From positions 186,001-250,000 of the forward strand of contig JBMNJV010000001.1 in the NCBI GenBank assembly GCA_050951845.1: a stretch of 64,000 bases of DNA, read 5' to 3'. This document shows positions 25,235 to 34,905 of this stretch, in pieces; the stretch's first letter is position 1, and every line of letters begins with the position of its first letter. This DNA comes from UBA5436 sp050951845 (GTDB taxonomy: Bacteria; Bacillota; Clostridia; Saccharofermentanales; DTU023). The notes under the pieces were generated by a model. The model was not told where the DNA came from. It did no database searches and saw nothing but the letters and a program-made list of their open reading frames with translations. A program made the translations under genes and the position numbers.

Positions 25235-27490
25235 CTATTTTTTCTCAGTTAATACTGTTGATGAGGTTTGTACCACCATTTGACTCAAGTGGTCCGCATC
25301 TCTATAAGTTAAGAACCAGTTACCCTTTCTCCGGTTGCCATCTTTAAGATGGTTAACAAAATTAATAATATGGAAAACCCGTTCGTCACACACGATTGAA
25401 TGATTATTCCCAGATTTTTGCTCTTGCTTTTCTCTGATCACCTCTTCAGATACGAAGATATGATAGGGCATATTATTAGCACGCGCTACAAAGAACTCCA
25501 TAAGCGATATAGATGGCCTTTGAATACGTCCACCTGAAAGTTCAACAATTTTATTTGCAAATTCAACATATTTGTCGCCAGAATAATCACCACCATATTT
25601 AGAACCAATAATGTAAATTAGACCTTTACATTTCAACATTTCATCAATGCAATGATCATGTGAATCAACATCGTTATAACCATAACGAAAATTCGGCTGT
25701 TCACTCATAATTGGATATAAATGCTTTTTTATTAGAGCTAACTTTGTCGCTTCTCTTTCGTTTATTAAATCCTCAATGGTCGAGGATACAAAAACTTTGT
25801 CATCATTAAGTTGCTCTTTTAACTCATGTAATGATTCTTCAATATTTATTATCGTGTTCTCCTCTAATTCTACACCTTCTCCAACAATGGTATATTTGCA
25901 TGTAGAAAAAGCCTTATTGATTTGTCTTCTAGCATTTTTTGTTTTATCACGCAAACAAGGATGTAACATAAATAATCGTGAATTCTGTAAATCATGTTCA
26001 TTTAACTTAAGTTTACTTTCCCCAATTGGTAAGAATTGTTGCCTAGCTACCAGATTATCCTCACTTTTTCGCAAGTAACCAAGTAGACCTATGTTCTGTA
26101 AAGCAGAGAAAGGGTGTGTGTATTGACAAAATTCACAATCCTTATTACAACTAGAAATATTACCGTACTCAGTATTGAATCTTTCACATACAAGTCTCAT
26201 ATAACTTGAATCAAAAATATTTGTGTTTAACATTTTTAACAGAAGATTTATTGTATTATTATCTAAGGTCATAAAGGGTTCTACTTCGATTAAGTACATT
26301 TCGAGCATTCTTCTTGCACTATCATTGACAGTCCTTCTAAAGATATTTAGAGTTAAGTCTTTGGGATTTGCAAGATAGATGTATTTGCAAATAAACATAA
26401 TATCACATGGCCTGCGAAGCGAATGGCGATAAATATAGTCAAATGTGCCTTCAACAACATCAGAAATTGTAGAATGTTTAATCTCATTGAAACCAAACAT
26501 CGCCTTCTCGTGATTTGATTTTTTTAATGAATGTTCAGCTAGGCAATTGTCAGATTCATTTTCTACATATAGACAAAACATTTTGAACAAATCATTTTTA
26601 CTATAAGATAGCTCTACAAGAAAAGACTCAATATTTCTTGTTGTATTGCCTACTAATTTGTGAGAATCTAAAATTGCTTCCAATCGTATCGTATAAAAAA
26701 CCTTAATATGGCTGTTCTGTAAATAAATTTGATAGGCTGCATCAGCAAGTGCATATTGACAAAATTGCCAATATGATGCGTTTACTGCTCGTTTCGCACT
26801 ATTTTTACTAGCGTTGAATGCATAAACATCATAAACATCTTCTGAAAAAGCTTGATCTACCTTGTCAATGAAGAAATAGACTCCACTATTAATTCTGCTA
26901 AGTAAAAGAATTACATTACACGTTTCATTAATAACTTTCAATAATGTTTCTCTATCTTGCTGAATCAGAACAGTAAATACAGTACTTGGCTTGTTGTTCG
27001 AATTATCATAATTGCTCTTATATATTACTTGCCCGTTATCATTTATCCTTATATTTAGCATAAAAAGCACGTCATCAGAAAAAGACTTAAAATCTTGGGC
27101 TCTATAAAGATGTCTGAACTCTTCTGAACAGACAATGGTCGCAATTATACTAAATAGCCACAAAGTAACCCAGTTCTGATACCTGTCAAATAGACTTTTA
27201 TTTCTACTGTTAAAAATCATAGGTTTAATTGTTTTATTTAATGTGTCTACCATTGTAGAGTCTTTAGGAAAACAGACTACTGATTCGGTATCATCTTCAC
27301 AATCTTTCGTATTTTGCAACATGTTCCGTTTTGCTTTTATTAGGAATGTTTTTCCTTGACCTTTGGTTGCTGCTATACCAAGTTTTTTTGTGCTATTTAA
27401 ATAACTATTAACGATATTATTTCGAAATACGATATCCAGTGCGGAATCACCTCTTCTAAAATTATCCGCATCTTCATGCCAAATACACAT
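25235..27490 (-). CDS. P-loop NTPase fused to a DUF4062 domain, putative defence protein
   Basis: A 751-aa protein with an N-terminal P-loop NTPase (GIAATKGQGKTFLI, Walker A 44-48; Walker B-like VYFFIDKVDQ at about 206-212) of the Sll1717/STAND-like type, and a C-terminal DUF4062 domain from about residue 580 (KVFVSSTIEDLINEREATKL, LIYIIGSKYGGDYSG). A CNKDCEFC cluster near residue 460 may bind zinc. DUF4062 proteins often pair a TIR-like fold with sensor ATPases in phage defence; the role here is inferred. RBS GGAG is 8 bases above the ATG. An IS6-family element is inserted 25 bases upstream and may cut it off from its promoter. Confidence 0.75.
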   Translation of the reverse strand: MCIWHEDADNFRRGDSALDIVFRNNIVNSYLNSTKKLGIAATKGQGKTFLIKAKRNMLQNTKDCEDDTESVVCFPKDSTMVDTLNKTIKPMIFNSRNKSLFDRYQNWVTLWLFSIIATIVCSEEFRHLYRAQDFKSFSDDVLFMLNIRINDNGQVIYKSNYDNSNNKPSTVFTVLIQQDRETLLKVINETCNVILLLSRINSGVYFFIDKVDQAFSEDVYDVYAFNASKNSAKRAVNASYWQFCQYALADAAYQIYLQNSHIKVFYTIRLEAILDSHKLVGNTTRNIESFLVELSYSKNDLFKMFCLYVENESDNCLAEHSLKKSNHEKAMFGFNEIKHSTISDVVEGTFDYIYRHSLRRPCDIMFICKYIYLANPKDLTLNIFRRTVNDSARRMLEMYLIEVEPFMTLDNNTINLLLKMLNTNIFDSSYMRLVCERFNTEYGNISSCNKDCEFCQYTHPFSALQNIGLLGYLRKSEDNLVARQQFLPIGESKLKLNEHDLQNSRLFMLHPCLRDKTKNARRQINKAFSTCKYTIVGEGVELEENTIINIEESLHELKEQLNDDKVFVSSTIEDLINEREATKLALIKKHLYPIMSEQPNFRYGYNDVDSHDHCIDEMLKCKGLIYIIGSKYGGDYSGDKYVEFANKIVELSGGRIQRPSISLMEFFVARANNMPYHIFVSEEVIREKQEQKSGNNHSIVCDERVFHIINFVNHLKDGNRRKGNWFLTYRDADHLSQMVVQTSSTVLTEKK

Positions 27491-27515
27491 AACTAAGTCT
27501 CCAATTCAGATGATT

Positions 27516-28880
27516 TGTTCTGTTAACTTAAAAATTAAAAAGAGATCTGAAAAGCCTCTGGTAGAATGTTTTTTCCCAAACAACATTTACCTCCGAGAAA
27601 GGACAATTCAGATCTCATGAAAAGTATATCAAATAACTCATCATTTAACCTCATTTGCCCTCGCTGTTTTTCTAATAATCTTCATCGCTTTGGCAAAGAT
27701 AAAGACGGATATCAAAAGTTTCAGTGTCAATCTTGTAAAAGACAATGGGCTCCTGCGAAACCTATTAAATCAAGAACTACTTACAGGAAATATCCTCCTT
27801 GTCCTAAATGCGGGAAAGCTACCTTCCTGCATCATGAATATCAGTTCTATTCTAACTTCAGATGTGGCGATAAGAAGTGTTACCATGGTTTCAACGTGCC
27901 TAAGTTAGTTGAGATTCCGCCTGCTTCTTCCAGCCAAATTAACTTAGAAGAGTTTACTATGAAACGCATGAGACATCCTTTTTATCTTGTTTTCACTGCT
28001 CTTACTCTTTATTTCTTTGACAATTCTACTTTGAGAAAGATTAGCCAACACCTTTGGTTAGTTCACAACATCAAAATCTCACATGTCACTATCCATAAGT
28101 GGTGTAAGAGATTTGCTCCCGCTATAATTCAAGCTGTCAATCCGTACAAGAAACAACTTAATCTTGCTGATTCTGATGAATGGCACTTCGATGAAACTTA
28201 TATCAAAATCAATGGCAAGAATTATTATGTGTGGTTTGCTTTAGATTTTGAAACCAGAGTCATCTTAGATTTCCATATCTCTGAATTTAGAGATTCTACC
28301 GCTGCTCATACTTTGTTACATAGCTGCAAAGAACAATTTGGTAAACCTCGGGAAGCTGTTATTATGGATCGCTATTATGCTTACCAACAACCCGCTCGCA
28401 GGTTCTTTCCTGATCTCGATTTCATCCAAGTCGAAAGCTTTGAGGATCTGATTAACAATAATCCCATTGAAGCCTTTAACGGACAGTTTAAAGCTTGGTA
28501 CAAACCCAAAAGAGGCTTTAAGTCTTTTGAATCTGCCAACATACTCATTGCTCTTTTTGTTTGCTTTTATAACTTTGTTAAACCGCATTCTTCGCTCAAT
28601 AATCTTACTCCGGCTCAAGTGGCAGGAGCTAAATATAGCGAAAAAGCCAGACAAAAGTTCCTTTTGATTACCTAAGGCTTATTCAGATTTCAAGTTTCAA
28701 TTTTCTTCTTCAATCTCTTTTTGAGATTATTTTGTGTGCTTAATTTTCTAATTTTCTTTGCTTACACACTTTTTTCTGTTACTCTTGATCTGATTTCAAA
28801 AGTTTGTGGTGAAAATTTTCTTCAAGTTTCGCCAGTTTGCTTTTCAGATCTCTTTTTCTTCATCTTTAGTTAACAGAGCC
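27516..28880 (+). mobile_element. IS6-family insertion sequence
   Basis: A 1365-bp element. The ends form inverted repeats: tgttctgttaac on the left and ggctctgttaac (complement of 28880 leftward) on the right, the IS6-type GGxTCTGTT end. Internally an exact 19-bp inverted repeat continues (aaaaagagatctgaaaagc at 27537-27555 and its complement at 28839-28857). The element is flanked by a perfect 8-bp target duplication, agatgatt at 27508-27515 and 28881-28888. It carries one intact transposase and sits just upstream of the NTPase-DUF4062 gene. Confidence 0.9.
27566..28675 (+). CDS. IS6/IS240-family DDE transposase with zinc ribbons
   Basis: A 369-aa DDE transposase. The N-terminus has two zinc-ribbon-like clusters (CPRC ... 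CQSC at about 35-58 and CPKC ... CGDKKC at about 79-103). The catalytic core reads DEWHFDETYIKINGKNYYVW, AVIMDRYYAYQQPARRFF, and NNPIEAFNGQFKAWYKPKRG with the final Glu. The arrangement fits IS6/IS240. No frameshift is visible and the element has intact ends, so it may be active. Confidence 0.88.
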   Translation: MFFPKQHLPPRKDNSDLMKSISNNSSFNLICPRCFSNNLHRFGKDKDGYQKFQCQSCKRQWAPAKPIKSRTTYRKYPPCPKCGKATFLHHEYQFYSNFRCGDKKCYHGFNVPKLVEIPPASSSQINLEEFTMKRMRHPFYLVFTALTLYFFDNSTLRKISQHLWLVHNIKISHVTIHKWCKRFAPAIIQAVNPYKKQLNLADSDEWHFDETYIKINGKNYYVWFALDFETRVILDFHISEFRDSTAAHTLLHSCKEQFGKPREAVIMDRYYAYQQPARRFFPDLDFIQVESFEDLINNNPIEAFNGQFKAWYKPKRGFKSFESANILIALFVCFYNFVKPHSSLNNLTPAQVAGAKYSEKARQKFLLIT

Positions 28881-29176
28881 AGATGATTACACTTTTATGA
28901 ATTATATATAAATTATAAGTAAATGTCACAGGGGTATTCCGTGTGAATGAAAATCGTATTCTCAGAAGGCAAGCAGTTCGGAATGAAAAGACCACCCTTG
29001 CGGACATCGAAAACAATCCAACGCGGATGTAAAAGTCAGTTTATTATTATTCACTATATTTGGTCTTGTTCTCTCATCGATTCTTTTACTGTGAATAATG
29101 ATTTCTTACGATGGTGAAATATGTCTGTACGTGATGGCCTCGGCCACCAACTGTATGGGTATTTGTGAAATCCATT

Positions 29177-29206
29177 CAGTTGGCCTTCCAAAACCACATT
29201 TTCCAT
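29177..29206 (-). repeat. Dispersed 30-nt repeat, copy 3
   Basis: The minus strand reads atggaaaatgtggttttgga then aggccaactg, matching the other copies at 9396, 24994 and 37102. Its cagttggccttcc also pairs imperfectly with ggccaccaactg about 30 bases upstream. The remaining 580-base gap (28889-29469) holds no convincing gene. Confidence 0.45.
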
Positions 29207-29469
29207 TTGGGAAATAGACAGATTTGACGCCTCGATTGTATGGAAATACTGTCTTAAAGACTGTCTTATTATATATTATTATGAAATTATAGAAAATATA
29301 AAAATATATGACTTAAGAATCAAAATTAATTTCTACACCTAAATCATAGTTAATCCCTACATTTTCATTGTCACCCACTATGTAAAATATTAAATGAGAT
29401 ACCTCTCTGAATACTGTTTAAATACGGCAAGTAATATAAAGTATCAGCTAAACTTTAATTCTCCATCCT

Positions 29470-30084
29470 TTATCCTTTGTGGCGTTTACAATATTTATAA
29501 TAAAATGACTCCGGAATAATTCTAGCCTTATATAGAACGTACCACATAATTCTGGTTCTCTCAAAAAATAACTTGTATGTATTAAACTGTGTCCACTTTT
29601 TAATAGGCTTTGTAATAAAACTATCTAAATCTTCTTCACTTATCAAAAGTTGTTGCAACACCTCATCTAATAATTCTTGATTACACTTAAGAGGGATGTT
29701 AAGAATATCTTTCGCCTCTGCCTTAGTAATCAACCCTCTTCTTACATAGGCACAAAGTTCATTCTTTCTTCCATCAATATTTGCTCTTTTGGGAAGATAA
29801 TAGGAATAGTTAAACGCAGACCACTTGTTTTCACAGTGATGTCCTGCGTAATCTCGGAATTCATATTTTGAAAGAATTTTTTTTGCTTTTTCTTTATTAT
29901 AGTCAATGTAGTACAATGGTCTAACTCTTTTGATTTTTTTTACAATTGTCCAATACATAAAATCTTTAAGCCATAAATTAGGGTAAGTTTCCATACTCCG
30001 TTTTCCATATTGGTGATGAATATCTGCAATATATTTCCCGTCTACGTATGCCCAATTTAATGGTTGGACTCCTTCTGTTCGAAA
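29470..30084 (-). pseudogene. N-acetyl sugar amidotransferase, 3' part beyond the IS66 insertion
   Basis: This is the C-terminal portion of a WbpG/PseA-like N-acetyl sugar amidotransferase. It encodes TEGVQPLNWAYVDGKYIADI after the junction and continues METYPNLWLKDFMYW, YYIDYNKEKAKKILSKYEFR, DYAGHHCENKWSAFNY to a normal C-terminus. When the IS66 element and one copy of gttcgaaa are removed, the frame joins perfectly to the 5' part at 32539. The family transfers ammonia to surface-sugar precursors. The gene is inactivated. Confidence 0.85.
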
Positions 30085-30118
30085 GTGAGCGTCAAACCTA
30101 TCGGTGTTCCAATCAGAT

Positions 30119-31672
30119 TTATCCGAGATTTTTAAAATATGCGGGCGTCAGTTCGGCAATTTTCTCGAATTCATCGGTATCACGTAGTTTTGATGCTTCT
30201 GTCAGGGTATAAACCAAGTAACTGTAAGGATCAACTCCCGTCTCTTTGGCTGTCTCAACGAGAGAGTAGAGAATGGCACTGGCAGTAGCTCCTCTGGGTG
30301 TGTTGGCGAATAGAAAATTCTTCCTGCCGATTACGAATGGTTTTATGCTTCGCTCCGCACGGTTGTTGTTTAACTCAAGTCGTCCATCCAGGTAGACATT
30401 GAGAATATAATCCTTCTGCCCTAAGGCATACTTTCTGGCAATGCCTAAAGCTGACTTCTCTGACACAACAATATCTTCCAGCCATTCAAAGAATTTTTCC
30501 ATGAGAGGTTTTTGCTTTGCAAGTCGTTTCTCGTAGCGTTCCTCAGCAGACATCTCAGCACAGAAGTCTTCCCAAGCAAATATCTGACGGATATCTTCAA
30601 CTGCCTTGCCGGCAAGGTTAAGGCTGCCTTTGTTTTTCGAGGCAGTTTCTGCTGCTTCAACAAACTTTCTTCTGACATGGACAAAGCATCCCACTGACCT
30701 GACATTTTCTAATTTATGGTAGGCTTCGTAACCATCACTGTGCAGATATCCCTGAAATCCTTCCAGGAATTCTTGTGGACGGCAATGCCTGCGGTCACGC
30801 TCGTAATGAAAGAGAACAATCGGATTGGCAGCTGTTACTCCTGTACGGTACAGCCACATGTAACTTTTGCTTTGCGGACTTTTCCCTTCTTCTTGCAGAA
30901 CCTGTAATTCTGTTTCATCAGCGTGCAGGATGTCTTCTTGAAGTAGATCTTGGTGAAGTTTATCGTAAATATATCTCAAGTAATGTTCTACTGAGTACAT
31001 CAGCCAGTTTGACATCGTCTGTCTGGAGAGCATCACACCGACTCGTTGCCAATACTGTTCCTGGCGGTAGAGTGGTGTTCCCTGAACAAATTTGTCATTG
31101 ATCACATTAGCAATTGCTTCAGGACTGGCTATACCACCTGGGATCACAGCAGCAGGGAAGGTTGCTTTACGAACCGTCACCGGTTCTGCTTCCTTGTCAC
31201 AAGCTTTGCAAGCATAAACATGACAAATATCGCGGATCTCAAATACTTTAGCAGGTGCCATACCAAGAGTACTTCTTGTTTCTGTACCTATTTCTTCCAT
31301 CTCCGCAGAACAATGAGGACAGGTACGTCCCTTTGCATCCACATAGTGGTGACGTTCAACGATAGGGATATCTTCAGGAAGACGTTCTATGACAGATTTT
31401 TTCTTACGGGTATGAGCCGGAACCCGGATTACTTCTTCAAATTTAGGTTCTTCTTGTTCAGGATCACTGAAAACTTCTGCCTCATCAAAAAGATTATCTA
31501 TACTTAATTGTTTAAGATACGTAGCGCGTTCACTCTTAGAACCAAATTGAGCTTTTTTCAGCAAAAGGATTTGTTCCTTGAGCCATTTTTCTCGCTGTTC
31601 AAGCTCACTAATATATTGCTCTTGCGCCTTGAATTTGTTGTATTCTTCTTGGGAAATAGTGACTGTTTTCAT
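30119..31672 (-). CDS. tnpC: IS66-family transposase TnpC
   Basis: A 517-aa IS66 transposase. It has the leucine-zipper N-terminus (ISELEQREKWLKEQILLLKK), AQFGSKSERAT, the zinc-finger region (CPHCSAEMEEI ... CHVYACKACDKEA), the DDE core (DILHADETELQVLQEEGKSP, YLHSDGYEAYHKL) and the C-terminal LELNNNRAERSIKPFVIGRK. The last segment (ASAILYSLVETAKETGVDPY) is the usual IS66 C-terminal domain. Length is normal for the family. It is the last gene of the element, with tnpB 62 bases upstream. Confidence 0.95.
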   Translation of the reverse strand: MKTVTISQEEYNKFKAQEQYISELEQREKWLKEQILLLKKAQFGSKSERATYLKQLSIDNLFDEAEVFSDPEQEEPKFEEVIRVPAHTRKKKSVIERLPEDIPIVERHHYVDAKGRTCPHCSAEMEEIGTETRSTLGMAPAKVFEIRDICHVYACKACDKEAEPVTVRKATFPAAVIPGGIASPEAIANVINDKFVQGTPLYRQEQYWQRVGVMLSRQTMSNWLMYSVEHYLRYIYDKLHQDLLQEDILHADETELQVLQEEGKSPQSKSYMWLYRTGVTAANPIVLFHYERDRRHCRPQEFLEGFQGYLHSDGYEAYHKLENVRSVGCFVHVRRKFVEAAETASKNKGSLNLAGKAVEDIRQIFAWEDFCAEMSAEERYEKRLAKQKPLMEKFFEWLEDIVVSEKSALGIARKYALGQKDYILNVYLDGRLELNNNRAERSIKPFVIGRKNFLFANTPRGATASAILYSLVETAKETGVDPYSYLVYTLTEASKLRDTDEFEKIAELTPAYFKNLG

Positions 31673-31733
31673 GCTTTTATTTTACCATTTCAGGCATGAA
31701 TAAACAAGCTGGAAAGCCTTTATTTCAGTGCTT

Positions 31734-32090
31734 TCAGACGATTTTAGGAGCGATTTTTCGTTGTGGGATTTTAGGGGCGATTACCTGCATGCCGCGCATC
31801 AGAAAGCTGTATTGTTCAGCTGTAATCTCTGACAATTCTGTCGGGGTTCTTGGCCATTGGAAACGACCGGCTTCTAAACGTTTGTACAACAGAAGAAAAC
31901 CGTCCCCTTCCCATAATAATCCTTTAATCCGATCGGTCCGCCGACCACAAAATAAAAACAGGTCATGAGTCTTCAGGTCTTTGCCATAGTTTTCCTGAAC
32001 GAGAGCACATAAGCCGTCTATACCTTTGCGAAGATCTGTATAACCTAAGGCCAGATAAATTTTCCCTTTTGTCCGGAAATCTTTTAACAT
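31734..32090 (-). CDS. tnpB: IS66 accessory protein TnpB (Orf2)
   Basis: A 118-aa IS66 Orf2 protein. The family block YLALGYTDLRKGIDGLCALV is followed by LFLFCGRRTDRIKGLLWEGD and GFLLLYKRLEAGRFQWPRT. TnpB is needed for IS66 transposition though its biochemistry is not settled. It overlaps tnpA by 7 bases, giving translational coupling. Confidence 0.94.
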   Translation of the reverse strand: MLKDFRTKGKIYLALGYTDLRKGIDGLCALVQENYGKDLKTHDLFLFCGRRTDRIKGLLWEGDGFLLLYKRLEAGRFQWPRTPTELSEITAEQYSFLMRGMQVIAPKIPQRKIAPKIV

Positions 32091-32428
32091 TTCAATGCCT
32101 CGATTACAGCTTGAATATTCTCTGAGCTGGCTCCGGATGGTATCTCTACTTCCAGATCACCGAGCCGGATGCGGATGCTTTCTTCCTTAGATTCATTAAC
32201 AGGAGCCGGTAAAGCTTCGAACTGAACTGTTTTTCCTGTTTCAGCAGCGAGACGATTTTCTAATGCTTTCATCACTATTTTGTAACGATAGTAATAAGTG
32301 GAACGAGTCATTCCGGCTTCCTCACACCACTCGTCTACGGTTAAACCGCTCTGTTTTTGTGATTGGATATCCATATACCAGTTGTTTAATTTGGCATTGT
32401 TTTTTAGCTCTACAAGTTTACCACCCAT
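32084..32428 (-). CDS. tnpA: IS66 accessory protein TnpA (Orf1)
   Basis: A 114-aa IS66 Orf1 protein with a helix-turn-helix (WYMDIQSQKQSGLTVDEWCE, EAGMTRSTYYYRYK) and a C-terminal IRLGDLEVEIPSGASSENIQ. It is the first gene of the element. A partial copy of its N-terminal coding region and the right end of the element is found at 33072-33240. Confidence 0.93.
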   Translation of the reverse strand: MGGKLVELKNNAKLNNWYMDIQSQKQSGLTVDEWCEEAGMTRSTYYYRYKIVMKALENRLAAETGKTVQFEALPAPVNESKEESIRIRLGDLEVEIPSGASSENIQAVIEALKC

Positions 32429-32538
32429 TTTAAGACACCTTTACACTATTCATTTTTAGACGTCTTAAGACATCCAGTTTTGGATAGTCTAACTAAGTTG
32501 TGCTCCGGTGACTAGACGCCGATAGGTTTGACGCTTAC

Positions 32539-33056
32539 GTTCGAAACGAATGCCCTTCTATGATATATTTAATTTTATGTCTGTCTGCAGCCTTATATAG
32601 TGTTGTAATCAATCCTATATCCGTTGGCGCATCAATATCTATAGCTCCAGATTTCAAAAAAGCCAAGATTATATCATTAAATTCGTTAAGATCTACTTCA
32701 TATTCTTCAAAATCCACGTTTAATATTCTGCAAATTGCTCGCATATTATGCTTAGCAACGTCTGTATTCCAACCATTGTCAAAATGAACTGCAAGTGGTT
32801 GTAAATTACAGACTTTCACCAAATAGAACAACAAGTATGTTGAATCTAGCCCGCCACTAATACCCACTACACAGTCATATTTTTGTTGTGGTTTCCTAGC
32901 CACTTTAATTTCTTTAATAAGTTTTACAAGTGCATCCTATGAGATTGGGTAATCTCGTTCCATTTTTTCATCTTGAGCGCAGTAGTTACATATACCATTA
33001 CTATCTAATAGGATATCCGTAGTTTGTGTATCAAATAAACAACGTCTACATTCCAT
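32539..33056 (-). pseudogene. N-acetyl sugar amidotransferase, 5' part with amber codon
   Basis: ATG at 33056 with AAGGAGAAGG upstream starts MECRRCLFDTQTTDILLDSN, with the C-x2-C ... CNYC zinc pair of the family. The PP-loop YDCVVGISGGLDSTYLLFYL and HFDNGWNT follow, ending at GHSFRT where IS66 is inserted. An in-frame TAG (32937-32939) lies between the zinc and PP-loop parts (PIS stop DALVKL); a GTG at 32903 could restart. Both the amber codon and the IS inactivate the gene. No other surface-polysaccharide genes are nearby. Confidence 0.85.
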
Positions 33057-33071
33057 AACCTTCTCCTTCTA

Positions 33072-33240
33072 TACTGTTAATCCGCTCTGTTTTTGCGATT
33101 GGATATCCATATACCAGCTATTTAATTTGGCATTGTTTTTTAGCTCTACTAGTGTACCACCCATTTCTAGACACCTCTACACCATTCATTTTTACACGTC
33201 TTAAGACATGCAGTTTATGTATAGTCTAACTAAGTTGTAA
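33072..33240 (-). repeat. Partial copy of the IS66 right end
   Basis: About 170 bases match the IS66 segment at 32335-32500 at close to 90% identity, including the first 30 codons of tnpA and the region upstream. No complete terminal repeat remains. It sits immediately upstream of the amidotransferase start, so that gene has IS66 sequence on both sides of its 5' part. Confidence 0.75.
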
Positions 33241-33280
33241 TCAGATGGCTAGTAGAAACCACGTCTCTGGAAAGCAATTC

Positions 33281-33544
33281 AGGTTTTCATTTAAATCATT
33301 TAATACGTTTCATGGTCAACCATGATTTTCAATTCACCTATAATCCTATCCTAGTGCCTTTGAGGCATAGTCCACTTTTTGGTGATTTGCTTAGTTGTAA
33401 GATAAAGTGCTTTAAGTAGAGCAGTATCTGTCGGGAAAACAGTCCTGACTTTATACAAACGACGATAACTTCTATGTAAGCTTTTTATGCATTTGTAATA
33501 AAGATGATTCTTCTAACTTCACTAAAGTAGTTAAAAACAGGAGA
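33281..33544 (+). repeat. 264-bp direct repeat, left copy
   Basis: This copy is identical base for base, as far as I can compare, to 35164-35427. It contains a small dyad, catggtcaaccatg, but no open frame of note. It borders the IS110 element on its left. Perfect identity implies a very recent duplication or gene conversion. Confidence 0.85.
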
Positions 33545-33717
33545 CCAGCTATTAAAAGTCAAGTGAAAATTAGGCAAAAATAAATAGCAGGTTGACAGTC
33601 TGAAGAACAGACAAAATTGTACTTTGACAACAGAATATTGAACAAAAAGAGTATGCGAACAAGCCCCTGAAGGAAGATGGGCGAAAAATCAGCAGCAAAG
33701 AATTTCTAAAAAAGACG

Positions 33718-34905
33718 TTATTCTATGGTGTCCCAGCGTATCTCGTACGGCTTATTCGTCTTAAGAACAGCGTGGATGGTGTAAAGTAACTTCCTGGCAA
33801 CTGCCCCGATCGCTGTCCCATGTGCTTTACCTTCCCGTCGTTTTTTCTCGTAGAAGGCCTTAAAGACAGGATCTGACCGTGAAGCAACAACGGCTGACAT
33901 CCAAACTGCCCGTCTGAGATAGGGTGATCCTTTTTTAGATAAGCGATTATTGGCACCGATAAAGTTACCTGACTGGTATGCTGTGGGATCAATACCGGCA
34001 AAAGCAACCAACTTTTTAGGATTAGAGAAACGGTTAATATCGCCGATTTCACCAAGAATGATAGCCCCGGTAGCGGGTCCTACACCCGGGATGGTAAGGA
34101 TCACGGAATTCAGCTTTTTTAGTTGTTTTTCAATCTTTTTCTCGATTTCTTTGATTTGTTTCTCTGTAAACTCAATTTCCTCAATGAGGATTTTGATTTG
34201 GAAAGCAAAGGCATCGGAGCAAAGAGTTACTCCTACAGAACGAGCGGCAAGCGATTTAATTTCTCTAGCTTTAGCTGTGCTATGATGACCTCTACTTGCT
34301 TTTCTGAGCAAGGTAGCAAGGGATTTCGTATTGACATCGATGACCTGTTCCGGTGTCCCATATGTTTTGAGAAACGCTTTTGAACTCTCACCAAAGACAT
34401 TGGAAAAGAGCTGATCATATTCCGGGAAGACCTGATCCAAGACGGTAATGACTTGGCGTTTATAGTCAGCACAAGAATCTTTGAGAGATTCACGGAAACG
34501 AGCAAGATTACGCAGAACGAGAATATCTTCGTCAGCTAACTTAGTTTCCGTAAAATTTCCGAAGCGAATGACTTCTGCCACAAGAAAGCAGTCAACAGAA
34601 TCCGTTTTTTGTTGACGGATATGGAAGTTTCTCAAGCTGTCTGATTGAATAGGGTTGATGACGTGTAGTGTGAACCCTTGAGCAGACAAAAATGAGTACA
34701 GGGCTATCCAGTAATGTCCGGTAGCTTCCATACCAATAGAAAAGGATTCTTCTTCTGGAAGTCGGTTTTCAATAAAACTGATGAGCGATTGAAAACCTTC
34801 CTCTGTATTAGCAAACCGTAGGGATTTACCGACATGGTTTCCGTTATCTTTGATGAAACCTGCTTCGTGATGGTTCTTTCCAATGTCAATACCAAGATAG
34901 TACAT
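33718..34905 (-). CDS. IS110-family transposase (DEDD recombinase)
   Basis: A 395-aa IS110 recombinase. The N-terminal RuvC-like DEDD domain begins YYLGIDIGKNHHEAGFIKDN and includes SIGMEATGHYWIALY and RQQKTDSVDCFLVAEVIRFG. The C-terminal Tnp_20 domain shows LTIPGVGPATGAIILGEIGD, KKLVAFAGIDPTAYQSG, and SKKGSPYLRRAVWMSAVVAS with the conserved Ser. Length is normal and no break is seen. Recombination is guided by a bridge RNA from the non-coding end. Confidence 0.94.
   Translation of the reverse strand: MYYLGIDIGKNHHEAGFIKDNGNHVGKSLRFANTEEGFQSLISFIENRLPEEESFSIGMEATGHYWIALYSFLSAQGFTLHVINPIQSDSLRNFHIRQQKTDSVDCFLVAEVIRFGNFTETKLADEDILVLRNLARFRESLKDSCADYKRQVITVLDQVFPEYDQLFSNVFGESSKAFLKTYGTPEQVIDVNTKSLATLLRKASRGHHSTAKAREIKSLAARSVGVTLCSDAFAFQIKILIEEIEFTEKQIKEIEKKIEKQLKKLNSVILTIPGVGPATGAIILGEIGDINRFSNPKKLVAFAGIDPTAYQSGNFIGANNRLSKKGSPYLRRAVWMSAVVASRSDPVFKAFYEKKRREGKAHGTAIGAVARKLLYTIHAVLKTNKPYEIRWDTIE

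Larger units (their letters stand above)
30085..32538 (-). mobile_element. Complete IS66-family element
   Basis: A 2454-bp element with typical IS66 ends: gtgagcgtcaaacctatcgg on the left and gtaagcgtcaaacctatcgg (complement) on the right. A perfect 8-bp target duplication, gttcgaaa, flanks it at 30077-30084 and 32539-32546. It contains tnpA, tnpB and tnpC in the usual order on the minus strand, all with open frames. It is inserted in an N-acetyl sugar amidotransferase gene. A partial second copy of its right end lies at 33072-33240. Confidence 0.93.

Noticed and set aside
28932..29120. Short plus-strand ORF beginning MKIVFSEG between IS6 and the amidotransferase
   Set aside because: Composition is not protein-like after the first residues and there is no ribosome binding site, so it is not reported as a gene.
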